From assembly GCF_001583435.1 (NCBI RefSeq), contig NZ_CP013251.1, positions 2,625,617 through 2,689,616 on the forward strand: a stretch of DNA of 64,000 nucleotides. Direction: 5' to 3'. Below are positions 1 through 10,194 of this stretch, piece after piece; position 1 is the first letter of the stretch, and each line of letters starts with the position of its first letter. Source of the stretch: Endozoicomonas montiporae CL-33 (GTDB lineage: Bacteria; Pseudomonadota; Gammaproteobacteria; Pseudomonadales; Endozoicomonadaceae). The notes under the pieces are model-generated. The model worked only from the letters and a program-made list of their open reading frames with translations. It was not told where the DNA came from and made no database searches. The translations under genes and the position numbers were made by a program.

Positions 1-2
1 CG

Positions 3-680
<678 letters not shown>

Positions 681-710
681 ACACAATTCATTAAAACAAG
701 ATATCAGGAT

Positions 711-741
711 AAAAACGGCGGCTATCAAGCCGCCGTTTTTT
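711..741. terminator. bidirectional rho-independent terminator between cysB and the CXXC protein gene
   Basis: AAAACGGCGGC–TATCAA–GCCGCCGTTTTTT forms a GC-rich stem flanked by A-run and T-run on the two sides. It serves the convergent genes on both strands. The last codons of the minus-strand gene lie inside the hairpin. Confidence 0.85.
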
Positions 742-1006
742 CAAGAACATCCTTTACCAGTTTGAAGTAAATGGTATAAATCCGTGCTTCTTTGCCTTCC
801 TCTTCAACGATAAAGAAGGGGGCTTTATCCACCTGGTAATAGTCAGCCAGCAGAGCACCTTCGCTGCCTGCATCGTTTTCAACATAATCCGCAAAATGGG
901 TTATCCGGCTGACAAACCCTGATTCTTCCAGTCGCTTTTGAACATCAATACATTTTTTGCAGTGTAATCCATCTGCCATTCTTTTTTTTACCATTGTGAT
1001 ACGCAT
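725..1006 (-). CDS. small thioredoxin/glutaredoxin-fold protein with a CKKC motif
   Basis: A 93-residue protein with a CxxC pair (HCKKC, residues 16-19) near the N-terminus, an acidic middle, then a KAPFFIVEE strand. That last strand has the K-[AT]-P-[FT]-F form of the cis-Pro region of thioredoxin-like folds. This suggests a thiol-redox protein, but family membership is inferred. The start is supported by GAGGAG six bases upstream of the ATG (ATGAGGAGTCACTATG on the minus strand). It sits alone, convergent with cysB and divergent from thrH. The neighbourhood (cysB, sulfur assimilation) would suit a redox role; its substrate is unknown. Confidence 0.7.
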   Translation of the reverse strand: MRITMVKKRMADGLHCKKCIDVQKRLEESGFVSRITHFADYVENDAGSEGALLADYYQVDKAPFFIVEEEGKEARIYTIYFKLVKDVLEKTAA

Positions 1007-1149
1007 AGTGACTCCTCATTTTTAATGAGAGATTTTAACAGCTACCGTTATGAGCTTATTATCTAAAGTTAGAATAACTTCATCTATTATTAGTCACTTG
1101 TGGTATATTCCGTCGATCAATAAACACAATAGCCGCAGGAAAGAAGAAG

Positions 1150-1755
1150 ATGGAAGTGGTTTGTCTGGACCTTGAAGGGGTATTGGTTCCGGAAATATGG
1201 ATCGAATTTGCCAAACATACCGGCATTGATGAACTGAAAGCGACTACCCGTGATATTTCGGATTACGATGAGTTGATGTCAATGCGTCTGGGTGTACTCA
1301 AAAAACACGGGCTGGGGCTCGCTGAAATTCAGCTGGTGATTGCTACGTTGTCGCCACTACCGGGTGCTAAAGATTTTTTGGACTGGGTTCGTGAACGTTA
1401 TCAACTGATTATTCTGTCTGATACTTTTTATGAATTTGCTGATCCGCTGATGGTGCAGCTGGGACGACCCACCCTGTTTTGTCACAGGCTGGAGATTGAC
1501 CAGCAGGGTATGGTGGCAGGCTACAGGCTCAGGCAGGAAGATCCCAAACGTTGTTCAGTCAAAGCACTGAAGTCACTTAACTATCGGGTGATTGCCGCTG
1601 GTGATTCCTACAATGACACCACCATGTTAAGTGAAGCCGACGCCGGTTTTCTGTTCCATGCACCTGATAATGTCATCAGGGAGTTTCCGCAGTTTCCAGC
1701 CATCCACAGTTATGAAGCGTTGCAGCAGGCATTTCTTGATGTGAAGTTTGGCTGA
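1150..1755 (+). CDS. thrH: ThrH, bifunctional phosphoserine phosphatase/homoserine phosphotransferase
   Basis: A 201-residue HAD-superfamily enzyme. Motif I is DLEGVLVPE near the N-terminus, where ThrH has Glu in place of the usual second Asp. Motif II is ILSDTF, the Lys of motif III lies in the DPKR segment, and motif IV is GDSYNDTTML. Length and motifs match Pseudomonas ThrH, which hydrolyses phosphoserine and transfers phosphate to homoserine, linking serine and threonine synthesis. An AG-rich ribosome site (GGAAAGAAGAAG) directly precedes the ATG. The cysB–thrH–pabB order resembles that of Pseudomonas. It ends convergent with pabB. Confidence 0.93.
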   Translation: MEVVCLDLEGVLVPEIWIEFAKHTGIDELKATTRDISDYDELMSMRLGVLKKHGLGLAEIQLVIATLSPLPGAKDFLDWVRERYQLIILSDTFYEFADPLMVQLGRPTLFCHRLEIDQQGMVAGYRLRQEDPKRCSVKALKSLNYRVIAAGDSYNDTTMLSEADAGFLFHAPDNVIREFPQFPAIHSYEALQQAFLDVKFG

Positions 1756-1763
1756 TGGAACCT

Positions 1764-1787
1764 GACAGACCGGATCAGCGGTCTGTC
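1764..1787. terminator. hairpin between convergent thrH and pabB
   Basis: GACAGACC–GGATCAGC–GGTCTGTC is a perfect 8-bp stem in the short gap between the two convergent genes. No clear T-run follows on either strand, so it is a probable rather than certain terminator. Confidence 0.5.
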
Positions 1788-1792
1788 GTTCA

Positions 1793-3181
1793 TCACATGT
1801 TTTCCAACCCGTGCATCAGGTTTTTAACTTTGGTCACGGACTCCTGATATTCCTGTTCACAGTCAGAGTCAGCCACAATCGCACCGCCGCCCCAGCAGTG
1901 TAAACGATTGTTCTGGGCAATCAGTGACCGGATGGTAATGCTGGTATCCATCTGACCGTCAGTGCTGATGTAACCAATAGAGCCACAATAAATATTGCGT
2001 GCAGAGGCTTCCAGTTCACGAATGATTTCCATGGAACGAATTTTGGGTGCGCCGGTGATGGAACCGCCGGGAAAGGCGTGGAACAGAGCATCCAGAGCCT
2101 GATGCTCTTCATCCAGTTCGCCGGTGACAGTGCTGACCAGATGATGGACGTTGGCATAGCTCTCAAGCCCGAACAGCCTGGGTACTTTTATGCTGCCGGT
2201 TTTACAGATTTTGCCCAGATCATTGCGTAGCAGATCAACAATCATAAGATTTTCTGCACGATCCTTTTCACAGGCCAGTAGCTCCTCGGCATGCTGCCTG
2301 TCTTCCTGGTCGGAAGTTCCCCGTGGACGGGTACCTTTGATCGGATGAGTTTCCACATGTCGATCCAGCACTTTGATGAATCGCTCCGGGGAGTGACTGA
2401 GAATGTCAAAATCAGGGTGTGACAGATAGGCAGAATAAGGAGCAGGACTGACTTTTCGAAGTTTTTTATAAGCTGCCCAGCTTTGCCCCTGATAGCTGGC
2501 AGTAAATTCCTGAGTCAGATTCACTTCATAACAGTCACCGGCCAGAATGTAGTCCTGAATACGGTTGAAAGCCTGCTCATACTCAGCCTTGGTGATGGAA
2601 GGTTTAAAATTGCTGGTTAGTTTAAACGTCGCTGACTGGTTATCGGGCTGCTGGTCAATCAGTGCCAGAACTTTCTCTCTGTCGGGTTTTGAACAGTCCG
2701 GATGAAATACAATGTGTGTTTTTTTCAGTTCATGGTCCGTGATCAGTGCCCAGTGGTATAAGCCGACACTCATTAGCGGTGTTTGCATTTCGCGACTGGC
2801 GATACGCCTTGATTCCAGCACCGATGCCAGTTCGTAACCCCAGAACCCCATGGCTCCACCGGTAAAGGGCAGATGACTGCCGGAAACGGGTGTCATCTGT
2901 TCCAGCAGTTGCGAGAGCAGCTCAAAACAGCACTGCTGATCATGTCGGGTGACTGTATTGGTTTTGTGATATGTGACGTTTGTCTGGCCTTGATTATCGA
3001 CCGCTACAACAGCCCAGGGGTTTGCAGAAATAATATCGTAACGACTGTGCGATTCTGAATAACCAGAACCGCCACTGTCGAGAAAGCAGGGCAGGCGCTC
3101 ATTCAGAAAGCGTTCGAACCAGAGGCTGGAATCAGCCAGATAGTCCAGATCAACGATGATCAGTTCGTTCATATAGGCCAT
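1793..3181 (-). CDS. pabB: aminodeoxychorismate synthase component I (PabB)
   Basis: A chorismate-binding enzyme of about 460 residues. PabB combines chorismate with ammonia from PabA to give 4-amino-4-deoxychorismate for folate synthesis. Diagnostic signals are the PIKGT motif (Lys as in PabB, where anthranilate synthase has PIAGT), DRAENLMIVDLLRNDLG, FPGGSITGAPK and the C-terminal GGGAIVADS. The frame is open to a TTG at 3220. The first ATG is at 3181 and another lies at 3172, where family similarity begins; no strong Shine-Dalgarno decides between them. Monocistronic and convergent with thrH. Confidence 0.92.
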   Translation of the reverse strand: MAYMNELIIVDLDYLADSSLWFERFLNERLPCFLDSGGSGYSESHSRYDIISANPWAVVAVDNQGQTNVTYHKTNTVTRHDQQCCFELLSQLLEQMTPVSGSHLPFTGGAMGFWGYELASVLESRRIASREMQTPLMSVGLYHWALITDHELKKTHIVFHPDCSKPDREKVLALIDQQPDNQSATFKLTSNFKPSITKAEYEQAFNRIQDYILAGDCYEVNLTQEFTASYQGQSWAAYKKLRKVSPAPYSAYLSHPDFDILSHSPERFIKVLDRHVETHPIKGTRPRGTSDQEDRQHAEELLACEKDRAENLMIVDLLRNDLGKICKTGSIKVPRLFGLESYANVHHLVSTVTGELDEEHQALDALFHAFPGGSITGAPKIRSMEIIRELEASARNIYCGSIGYISTDGQMDTSITIRSLIAQNNRLHCWGGGAIVADSDCEQEYQESVTKVKNLMHGLENM

Positions 3182-3329
3182 AAAGTAGCGTGAAAATGAG
3201 CTATCAAAGATAGCGGGCAAAATGTGCAGGCATTCTACCTGTAGTCAGGGCTGACCGCTACGGAGAATACCTGCCAGCGTGCCTGATCACGGATGGATAC
3301 AGTCCCAACGTTTAAATGGGTTCAAAAGT

Positions 3330-3347
3330 AATATTGTCTACAATATT
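3330..3347. promoter_or_regulatory. probable GntR/FCD operator upstream of the prp regulator
   Basis: AATATTGT–CT–ACAATATT is an 8-bp-arm palindrome 77 bases before the regulator start. Its core TTGTCTACAA fits the TNGTNNNACNA pattern known for FadR/FCD-type GntR proteins. Further AT-rich copies of the half-site (GTAAACAATAT near 3400) lie closer to the gene. Autoregulation, and control of the prp operon from here, is inferred. Confidence 0.5.
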
Positions 3348-3423
3348 CTTGTAAAAGATGCTTTTCAGGTGTATAAAATGGCAAAAATTATAATAACTGT
3401 AAACAATATCCGTTTATATCTCC

Positions 3424-4110
3424 ATGAATAGCCCTGTGACAGCTGATCAGCAGACTGCTGGCAAAACCATTGCTCAGGAAGTGACCACTGTACTTGTCAA
3501 TGACATCGTGACAGGGGTATTGCCACAGGGCAGTAAAATTTCTGAACCCGATTTATCCAGACGCTATCAGGTAGGCAGAGGTCCGTTGCGTGAAGCGATA
3601 CTGCGCCTGGAAGGCATGGGGCTGGTGGTGAGAGCAGCCCATATTGGTGCGCGTGTGGTCACCCTCACTCCTGCAGACCTGTCTGATATTTTTTCTCTTC
3701 GTGAAGCTCTGGAAGGTATGGCAGCCCGACTGGCCGCAGAGTCTATGTCACAACATGAGCTGGATGATCTCGAACAGTTGTTGGATAAACATGCCGACTA
3801 TCTGCACCGGCATGACGGTCAGGAATACATCGAGCAGCAGGGAGAGTACGACTTTCATTACCGTGTCATTCAGGGGTCTGATAATCAGAGATTGATACAG
3901 TCTCTGTGCAACGAACTTTATCATCTGGTACGACTTTATCGACACTCCAGTGGTCGTAAAGGAAGGCCTGAACAGGCTCTGGACGAACATCGAATGATTT
4001 TGAAAGCCTTGCAGGATCGTGATGGCGAACTGGCCGAGATGCTGATGCGTCGCCATATTGCCCGTTCCCGAAAGGCGATTGAACAGGCTTTGGGTTCCGG
4101 CCTGGCGTAA
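3424..4110 (+). CDS. GntR-family (FCD) transcriptional regulator of the methylcitrate operon
   Basis: A 228-residue regulator. An N-terminal winged HTH spans about residues 15-85 (LVNDIVTGVLPQGSKISE, GPLREAILRLEGMGLV). A C-terminal FCD effector domain follows (LREALEGMAARLAAE, HYRVIQGSDN, EHRMILKALQDRD) with the His/Asp residues that usually bind a metal and an organic acid. It lies 66 bases upstream of prpB on the same strand, the position held in Pseudomonas and relatives by the GntR regulator often named PrpR (not the sigma54-type PrpR of enterics). It probably responds to propionyl-CoA pathway metabolites; the ligand is inferred. Confidence 0.85.
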   Translation: MNSPVTADQQTAGKTIAQEVTTVLVNDIVTGVLPQGSKISEPDLSRRYQVGRGPLREAILRLEGMGLVVRAAHIGARVVTLTPADLSDIFSLREALEGMAARLAAESMSQHELDDLEQLLDKHADYLHRHDGQEYIEQQGEYDFHYRVIQGSDNQRLIQSLCNELYHLVRLYRHSSGRKGRPEQALDEHRMILKALQDRDGELAEMLMRRHIARSRKAIEQALGSGLA

Positions 4111-4176
4111 TTTCACAAAGGAATACGCACAAGCGGGTTCTGATCTTAACAATAACTATTCCGAGGAGAGCGTTTT

Positions 4177-5022
4177 ATGTCAGTGACCGATAAAGACAAC
4201 GCCCTGAATCGCCTGATTCTTGAGCAGGGTATTGTGACTGCCCCGGGCGTTTACGATGGCCTTTCGACCCGGCTTGCTGAAGAAGCGGGCTTTTCTGCCC
4301 TTTATGCCAGTGGTGGTGCCATTGCCCGCAGCACCGGAGTGCCCGATATTGGCCTGCTGACACTGACAGAAGTGGTGGACCGGGTTCGGCAGATTTGCGA
4401 AGCCACTGCATTGCCCGTCATAGCGGATGCCGATACCGGGTTTGGCAACGAGGTGAATGTAAAGCGCACGGTTGAGTTGTTTAAAAATGCCGGCGTGTCA
4501 GCCTTTCATCTTGAAGATCAGGAATTTCCCAAGCGTTGCGGTCATCTCGATGGCAAATCTCTGGTGTCAGCGGAAGAGATGTGTAAGAAGATTGAAGTCG
4601 CCAGCAAATACGCTGCTGATGTGATGGTCATTGCCCGGACGGATGCCATAGCGGTGACCGGTTTTGACGATGCCATTGCACGAGCCGTTGCCTATGTTGA
4701 GGCAGGTGCAGATATGCTGTTTGTTGAAGCGCCACAAACCGTTCAACAGATTGAAGCCATTGCAAAACAGGCTCCGGGTCCCAAGCTAATCAATATGTTT
4801 TATGGTGGTAAAACGCCTCTGGTACCAGCAGCAGATCTGAAGGCCATGGGATATCAGTTGATTATCATTCCATCGGATCTTCAGCGTGCTGCCATGACGG
4901 CAATGAAAGAAGTACTCGATGTCATCAGGCGTGACGGTGACAGTGGGGCAATTGCCGATGACATGCTGACGTTTCAGGATCGTGAGCGACTGGTTAAAAC
5001 AAAAGACTTTTTAAATCCATAA
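4177..5022 (+). CDS. prpB: 2-methylisocitrate lyase
   Basis: A 281-residue member of the PEP mutase/isocitrate lyase superfamily. It cleaves 2-methylisocitrate to pyruvate and succinate, the last step of the methylcitrate cycle. Visible hallmarks are YASGGAIA, DADTGFGNEVNV for Mg binding, LEDQEFPKRCGHLDGK with the catalytic Cys in the KRCGH loop, and ARTDA. GAGGAGAG a short distance before the ATG is a strong ribosome site. First structural gene of prpB-prpC-acnD-prpF. Confidence 0.95.
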   Translation: MSVTDKDNALNRLILEQGIVTAPGVYDGLSTRLAEEAGFSALYASGGAIARSTGVPDIGLLTLTEVVDRVRQICEATALPVIADADTGFGNEVNVKRTVELFKNAGVSAFHLEDQEFPKRCGHLDGKSLVSAEEMCKKIEVASKYAADVMVIARTDAIAVTGFDDAIARAVAYVEAGADMLFVEAPQTVQQIEAIAKQAPGPKLINMFYGGKTPLVPAADLKAMGYQLIIIPSDLQRAAMTAMKEVLDVIRRDGDSGAIADDMLTFQDRERLVKTKDFLNP

Positions 5023-5104
5023 TAATCAGATAATTAAGATGCATTTTTAATGTGTTTTCTAGCTAATGTAATAACAACATCCATAACAAGAATGGAGTAA
5101 CACC

Positions 5105-6229
5105 ATGGCTGAGAAGAAACTGGGTGGCGCAGGTTTGCGTGGTCAGAGTGCAGGTTCAACAGCTCTGTGTACTGTGGGGCAATCCGGCACCGGGCTGACT
5201 TACTGTGGTTATGATATTTCCGAACTGGCCGAGCACGCTACGTTCGAAGAAGTGGCTTACCTGCTGTTCAATGGTGAGCTGCCTGATGCGGGTGAACTGT
5301 CCGGTTATAAAGAACGACTGAAAGCGTTTCGGGGTCTGCCAGAACCTTTGAAAATCTGTCTGGAACAGATTCCTGCGGATGCTCACCCCATGGATGTCCT
5401 TCGTACCGGCACATCGGTGCTTGGCAATCTGGAAACCGAGAAAAACTTCGGCGAACAACAGGATGTTGCTGACCGACTGTTGGGTGCTTTGCCGTCAATG
5501 CTTCTGTATTGGTATCACTTCAGTCACAACGGTGAGCGGATTGAAACTGAAGTCGGGGACGATTCCATTGCGGGTCACTTCCTCACCATGCTCCATGGCA
5601 AAGAACCTTCAGCGGATCATCGGCGTTGTCTGGATGTCTCCCTGATTCTTTATGCCGAGCATGAATTTAACGCTTCTACCTTTACCGCCAGAGTCTGCGC
5701 ATCCACGTTGTCTGATATGCATTCCTGCGTCACTGGCGCCATTGGTTCTCTGCGTGGCCCACTGCATGGCGGTGCTAACGAAGCGGCCATGGATATGATT
5801 GAGCAGTTCAGCTCCGTTGAAGAAGCGGTGGAAGGTGTGAAAGGCATGTTAGCCCGTAAGGATAAGATCATGGGCTTTGGTCATGCCATTTACCGTGAGT
5901 CAGACCCTCGTAACGCGATTATCAAACAGTGGTCGAAAAAGTTGGGTGCAGAAGTGGGCGACCGGGTGCTGTACCCGGTATCGGAAGCCATTGAACAACT
6001 GATGTGGGACGAAAAGAAGCTGTTCTGTAATGCTGACTTCTTCCATGCTTCGGCTTATAACTTTATGGGTATCCCCACCAAACTGTTTACCCCGATCTTT
6101 GTCTGCTCAAGGGTGTCCGGCTGGACCGCTCATGTGATGGAGCAGCGTGCTAACAACAGGATTATCAGACCTTCTGCGGATTATGTGGGTGCAGAGCCTC
6201 GTAGCTGGATTCCTCTGGAAGACCGTTAA
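5105..6229 (+). CDS. prpC: 2-methylcitrate synthase
   Basis: A 374-residue citrate-synthase-family enzyme that condenses propionyl-CoA with oxaloacetate. It shows the short form typical of PrpC: the SLRGPLHGGANEAAMD motif with catalytic His, GFGHAIYRESDPR, and the C-terminal SGWTAHVMEQRANNRIIRP segment. ATGGAGTAACACC gives the ribosome site before the ATG. The 82-base gap after prpB and the 79-base gap before acnD contain no obvious terminator, so it is co-transcribed. Confidence 0.95.
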   Translation: MAEKKLGGAGLRGQSAGSTALCTVGQSGTGLTYCGYDISELAEHATFEEVAYLLFNGELPDAGELSGYKERLKAFRGLPEPLKICLEQIPADAHPMDVLRTGTSVLGNLETEKNFGEQQDVADRLLGALPSMLLYWYHFSHNGERIETEVGDDSIAGHFLTMLHGKEPSADHRRCLDVSLILYAEHEFNASTFTARVCASTLSDMHSCVTGAIGSLRGPLHGGANEAAMDMIEQFSSVEEAVEGVKGMLARKDKIMGFGHAIYRESDPRNAIIKQWSKKLGAEVGDRVLYPVSEAIEQLMWDEKKLFCNADFFHASAYNFMGIPTKLFTPIFVCSRVSGWTAHVMEQRANNRIIRPSADYVGAEPRSWIPLEDR

Positions 6230-6308
6230 CTGAAAACATGCCGCCATTGCATCCATTGTCATTCGCAGTGGCGGACTTCTTCTCTGCTATCCGGTGGATT
6301 CATTAGTG

Positions 6309-8960
6309 ATGAGTACGGTCATGAACACTGCCTATCGAAAACCATTACCAGACACTGATCTGGATTACTATGACACTCAGGCTGCCATTGATGCGATTCA
6401 GCCGGGTGCCTATTCAAAACTACCTTATACCTCTCGCGTGTTGGCTGAAAATCTGGTGCGCCGCTGCGATCCTGCCACGCTGACAGACTCCCTTAAACAG
6501 ATTATTGAGCGGAAGCGGGAGCTGGATTTCCCCTGGTATCCGGCCAGAGTTGTTTGTCACGATATTCTTGGGCAGACAGCGCTGGTGGATCTTGCGGGTT
6601 TGCGAGACGCCATTGCCGAACAGGGCGGCGATCCGGCAGAGATTAACCCTGTAGTACCCACCCAGTTGATCGTGGATCATTCTCTGGCGGTGGAGCACGG
6701 TGGTTACGACAAAGAAGCGTTTAATAAAAACCGTGCTATTGAAGACCGGCGCAATGAAGACCGCTTTCATTTTATTAACTGGACGAAAGATGCGTTTCAG
6801 AATGTGGATGTTATTCCGCCGGGCAATGGCATTTTGCACCAGATCAATCTGGAAAAGATGTCGCCGGTGGTTCAGTCCCGTGACGGCGTAGCCTTTCCGG
6901 ACACGCTGGTGGGCACCGACAGTCACACACCCCATGTGGATGCGCTGGGAGTGATTGCCATCGGTGTTGGAGGACTGGAAGCCGAAAGTGTGATGCTGGG
7001 AAGAGCTTCCTGGATGCGTCTGCCCGATATTATTGGTGTAGAAATCGTGGGCAAACGTCAACCGGGCATCACGGCGACAGACATTGTACTGGCCATCACT
7101 GAATTTCTTCGCAATAAGAAAGTGGTGTCGTCTTATCTGGAATTTTACGGTGAAGGTGTTGCCGATCTGACGCTAGGGGATCGCGCCACTATTTCCAACA
7201 TGACGCCGGAGTTTGGTGCCTCTGCGGGTATGTTCTATATCGATCAGCAGACCATTGACTACCTGAAGCTCACTGGTCGGGACGATAAACAAGTCAAACT
7301 GGTTGAGCATTATGCAAAAACGACGGGGCTGTGGGCGGACAGTCTGGAGCAGGCTGAATATGAACGGGTTCTGACGTTCGATCTTTCCAGTGTCGGTCGT
7401 AATCTTGCCGGACCTTCCAACCCTCATCGTCGTGTATCAACCTCGGATCTGGCGCAGCAGGGTATTGCCGGTAAGGTAGAAAACGAACCGGGTCTGATGC
7501 CGGACGGTGCCATTATCATTGCGGCTATTACCAGCTGCACCAATACCTCTAACCCAAGAAACATTGTGGCTGCCGGGTTGCTGGCGAAAAAAGCTAATGA
7601 GCTGGGGCTGGTTCGTAAACCCTGGGTGAAAACCTCTTTTGCACCGGGTTCGAAAGCGGCGCAGTTGTATCTTGAATCGGCGGATTTACTGCCTGAGCTT
7701 GAACAGCTTGGTTTTGGCATTGTTGGTTTTGCCTGCACCACCTGTAATGGTATGAGTGGTGCGCTTGATCCGGTGATTCAGCAGGAGGTGGTTGATCGTG
7801 ACCTTTACGCAACGGCTGTTCTGTCGGGTAACCGTAACTTTGATGGGCGTATTCATCCCTTCGCCAAACAAGCATTTCTGGCATCACCCCCCTTAGTGGT
7901 GGCCTATGCCATTGCCGGTACCATTCGCTTTGATATTGAAAAGGATGTGCTGGGAACGGACGCTCAGGGCAATCCCGTGACCCTGAAGGATCTCTGGCCC
8001 ACGGATGAAGAGATCGATGCCATCATCCGTGAGCATGTGAAGCCTGAGCAATTCCGTGAAGTGTATATCCCGATGTTTGATCTTGCATCAGACCGTACGG
8101 AGCGCATTGATCCGCTTTATCAGTGGCGTCCCCAAAGTACCTATATTCGCCGGCCTCCCTATTGGGAAGGTGCCTTAGCGGGTGAGCGGACCATGAAAGG
8201 TATGCGGCCTTTAGCCGTTCTGGGCGATAACATCACAACGGATCACCTGTCACCGTCCAACGCTATTTTAGCTGGCAGTGCTGCAGGAGAATATCTGGCG
8301 AAGATGGGACTGCCGGAAGAAGACTTCAACTCTTATGCAACCCATCGGGGCGATCACCTTACGGCGCAGAGAGCCACCTTTGCTAACCCCAAACTGCTCA
8401 ACGAAATGGTGACGGACAAGGGCGAGGTGGTTCAGGGTTCATTGGCAAGGGTTGAGCCGGAGAGCAAGGTGACCCGTATGTGGGAAGCCATTGAAACCTA
8501 TATGGAACGACAACAGCCGCTGATTATCATTGCCGGTGCAGATTACGGGCAGGGGTCTTCCCGTGACTGGGCGGCGAAAGGCGTTCGGCTTGCGGGGGTG
8601 GAAGTGATCGTTGCAGAAGGCTTTGAACGGATTCACCGTACCAATCTGGTGGGAATGGGTGTATTACCGCTGGAGTTCAAACCAGACGTTACCCGCAAGA
8701 CGCTGGGAATAGATGGCACAGAAACCTTTGATGTGAAAGGGGACAGGACACCCGGCACAACATTGACTCTGTTGATCCATCGTCGTGATGGCAGTACTGA
8801 GGAAGTACCTGTGACCTGTCGTCTTGATACGGCTGAAGAAGTATCCATTTATGAAGCCGGTGGTGTATTGCAGCGCTTTGCCAGTGACTTTCTTAATAAG
8901 GAGAGTCTCAACAAAGAGAGTCTCAGTCAGGATGCGTCATCGGAAGATGCCGTGGCATAA
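6309..8960 (+). CDS. acnD: AcnD-type Fe/S-dependent 2-methylcitrate dehydratase
   Basis: An aconitase-family enzyme of about 880 residues with the cluster cysteines in ITSCTNTSNP and FACTTCNGMSG. Other motifs are DSHTPH, VLGDNITTDHLSPS and GADYGQGSSRDWAAKG. AcnD converts 2-methylcitrate to a methylaconitate isomer and works with PrpF, which is the next gene; this pair replaces PrpD. The frame is open from a GTG at 6294. ATG 6309 follows GGTGG with good spacing, and ATG 6321 begins the family-conserved MNTAYRKPLP, so the start may be either. The C-terminus carries a small repeat (NKESLNKESLSQ). Confidence 0.94.
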   Translation: MSTVMNTAYRKPLPDTDLDYYDTQAAIDAIQPGAYSKLPYTSRVLAENLVRRCDPATLTDSLKQIIERKRELDFPWYPARVVCHDILGQTALVDLAGLRDAIAEQGGDPAEINPVVPTQLIVDHSLAVEHGGYDKEAFNKNRAIEDRRNEDRFHFINWTKDAFQNVDVIPPGNGILHQINLEKMSPVVQSRDGVAFPDTLVGTDSHTPHVDALGVIAIGVGGLEAESVMLGRASWMRLPDIIGVEIVGKRQPGITATDIVLAITEFLRNKKVVSSYLEFYGEGVADLTLGDRATISNMTPEFGASAGMFYIDQQTIDYLKLTGRDDKQVKLVEHYAKTTGLWADSLEQAEYERVLTFDLSSVGRNLAGPSNPHRRVSTSDLAQQGIAGKVENEPGLMPDGAIIIAAITSCTNTSNPRNIVAAGLLAKKANELGLVRKPWVKTSFAPGSKAAQLYLESADLLPELEQLGFGIVGFACTTCNGMSGALDPVIQQEVVDRDLYATAVLSGNRNFDGRIHPFAKQAFLASPPLVVAYAIAGTIRFDIEKDVLGTDAQGNPVTLKDLWPTDEEIDAIIREHVKPEQFREVYIPMFDLASDRTERIDPLYQWRPQSTYIRRPPYWEGALAGERTMKGMRPLAVLGDNITTDHLSPSNAILAGSAAGEYLAKMGLPEEDFNSYATHRGDHLTAQRATFANPKLLNEMVTDKGEVVQGSLARVEPESKVTRMWEAIETYMERQQPLIIIAGADYGQGSSRDWAAKGVRLAGVEVIVAEGFERIHRTNLVGMGVLPLEFKPDVTRKTLGIDGTETFDVKGDRTPGTTLTLLIHRRDGSTEEVPVTCRLDTAEEVSIYEAGGVLQRFASDFLNKESLNKESLSQDASSEDAVA

Positions 8961-8969
8961 GGAGGTTGT

Positions 8970-10148
8970 ATGAGTTTTGTACCTCAGGTAAAAATACCGG
9001 CGACGTATATGCGTGGCGGAACCAGTAAAGGGGTGTTCTTCAGTCTTGAAGAACTTCCCGAATCGGCGCAGGTTGCTGGTGAAGCCAGAGACAAGCTGTT
9101 GTTACGGGTGATTGGTAGTCCCGATCCTTATGGTAAGCACACCGATGGCATGGGGGGAGCGACCTCCAGTACCAGCAAAACCGTCATTGTTGCCAGTAGT
9201 GAGCAGCCTGATCACGATGTGGATTATCTGTTTGGTCAGGTTGCCATTGATAAACCCTTTGTGGACTGGAGTGGCAACTGTGGCAATTTGACTGCAGCCG
9301 TGGGCTCTTTTGCCATCAGCAAAGGTCTCGTTGATCCTGACCGGATTCCGGAAAATGGTGTAGCGATCGTTCGGATCTGGCAGGTCAATATTCAGAAAAC
9401 CATTGTTGCCCATGTTCCTGTCACCAATGGACAGGTACAGGAAACCGGTGATTTTGAACTGGATGGTGTGACTTTTCCTGCGGCAGAAGTGCAGGTGGAG
9501 TTTCTAAAGCCGGTGGATGCTTCTGAAGCCATGTTTCCAACCGGACGGCTGGTGGATGAACTGGATGTACCTGGCGTGGGTGTTCTACGGGCCACCATGA
9601 TCAATGCCGGTATTCCTACCATCTTTCTGAATGCCGAAGAGATTGGCTATACCGGTACCGAGTTGCAGGCAGCGATTAATGGTGATGACGCAGCGTTAGC
9701 GCGGTTTGAAACCATTCGGGCTTATGGTGCTGTGAAAATGGGGCTGATAGATCAGGTTGATCAGGCGGCACAGAGGCAGCATACGCCAAAGGTCGCTTTT
9801 GTAAATAAGCCTGCAGACTACGAAACCTCCAGTGGCAAAGTGGTGCACAAGGACGATATTGATCTGCTCGTCAGGGCGTTATCCATGGGGAAATTGCACC
9901 ATGCCATGATGGGCACTGCTGCCGTAGCGATAGGAACAGCTGCCGCGATTCCCGGAACGCTGGTAAATCAGGCAGCGGGTGGTGGCGAGCTTCAGGCCGT
10001 TCGCTTTGGTCATCCGTCGGGCACATTAAAAGTGGGCGCAGAAGCCATCATTGATGATGGTGAGTGGCGTGTTAACAAGGCGGTCATGAGTCGAAGCGCC
10101 AGAGTGTTGATGGAAGGCTGGGTTCGTGTTCCGGGCGATGCTTTCTAA
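8970..10148 (+). CDS. prpF: 2-methylaconitate cis-trans isomerase PrpF
   Basis: A 392-residue PrpF-family protein. The N-terminal VKIPATYMRGGTSKGVFF and the GNCGNLTAAVG and INAGIPT segments match the diaminopimelate-epimerase-like fold. It isomerises the AcnD product so that 2-methylisocitrate can form. TAAGGAGGT overlaps the acnD stop region and is an excellent ribosome site, which fixes the ATG. Last gene of the propionate operon; an IS110 element begins within 10 bases of its stop. Confidence 0.95.
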   Translation: MSFVPQVKIPATYMRGGTSKGVFFSLEELPESAQVAGEARDKLLLRVIGSPDPYGKHTDGMGGATSSTSKTVIVASSEQPDHDVDYLFGQVAIDKPFVDWSGNCGNLTAAVGSFAISKGLVDPDRIPENGVAIVRIWQVNIQKTIVAHVPVTNGQVQETGDFELDGVTFPAAEVQVEFLKPVDASEAMFPTGRLVDELDVPGVGVLRATMINAGIPTIFLNAEEIGYTGTELQAAINGDDAALARFETIRAYGAVKMGLIDQVDQAAQRQHTPKVAFVNKPADYETSSGKVVHKDDIDLLVRALSMGKLHHAMMGTAAVAIGTAAAIPGTLVNQAAGGGELQAVRFGHPSGTLKVGAEAIIDDGEWRVNKAVMSRSARVLMEGWVRVPGDAF

Positions 10149-10194
10149 CGTTGCTTCTGAGTAACTCCCCATGAGCTCGCCGGTTAGCAAGCCC

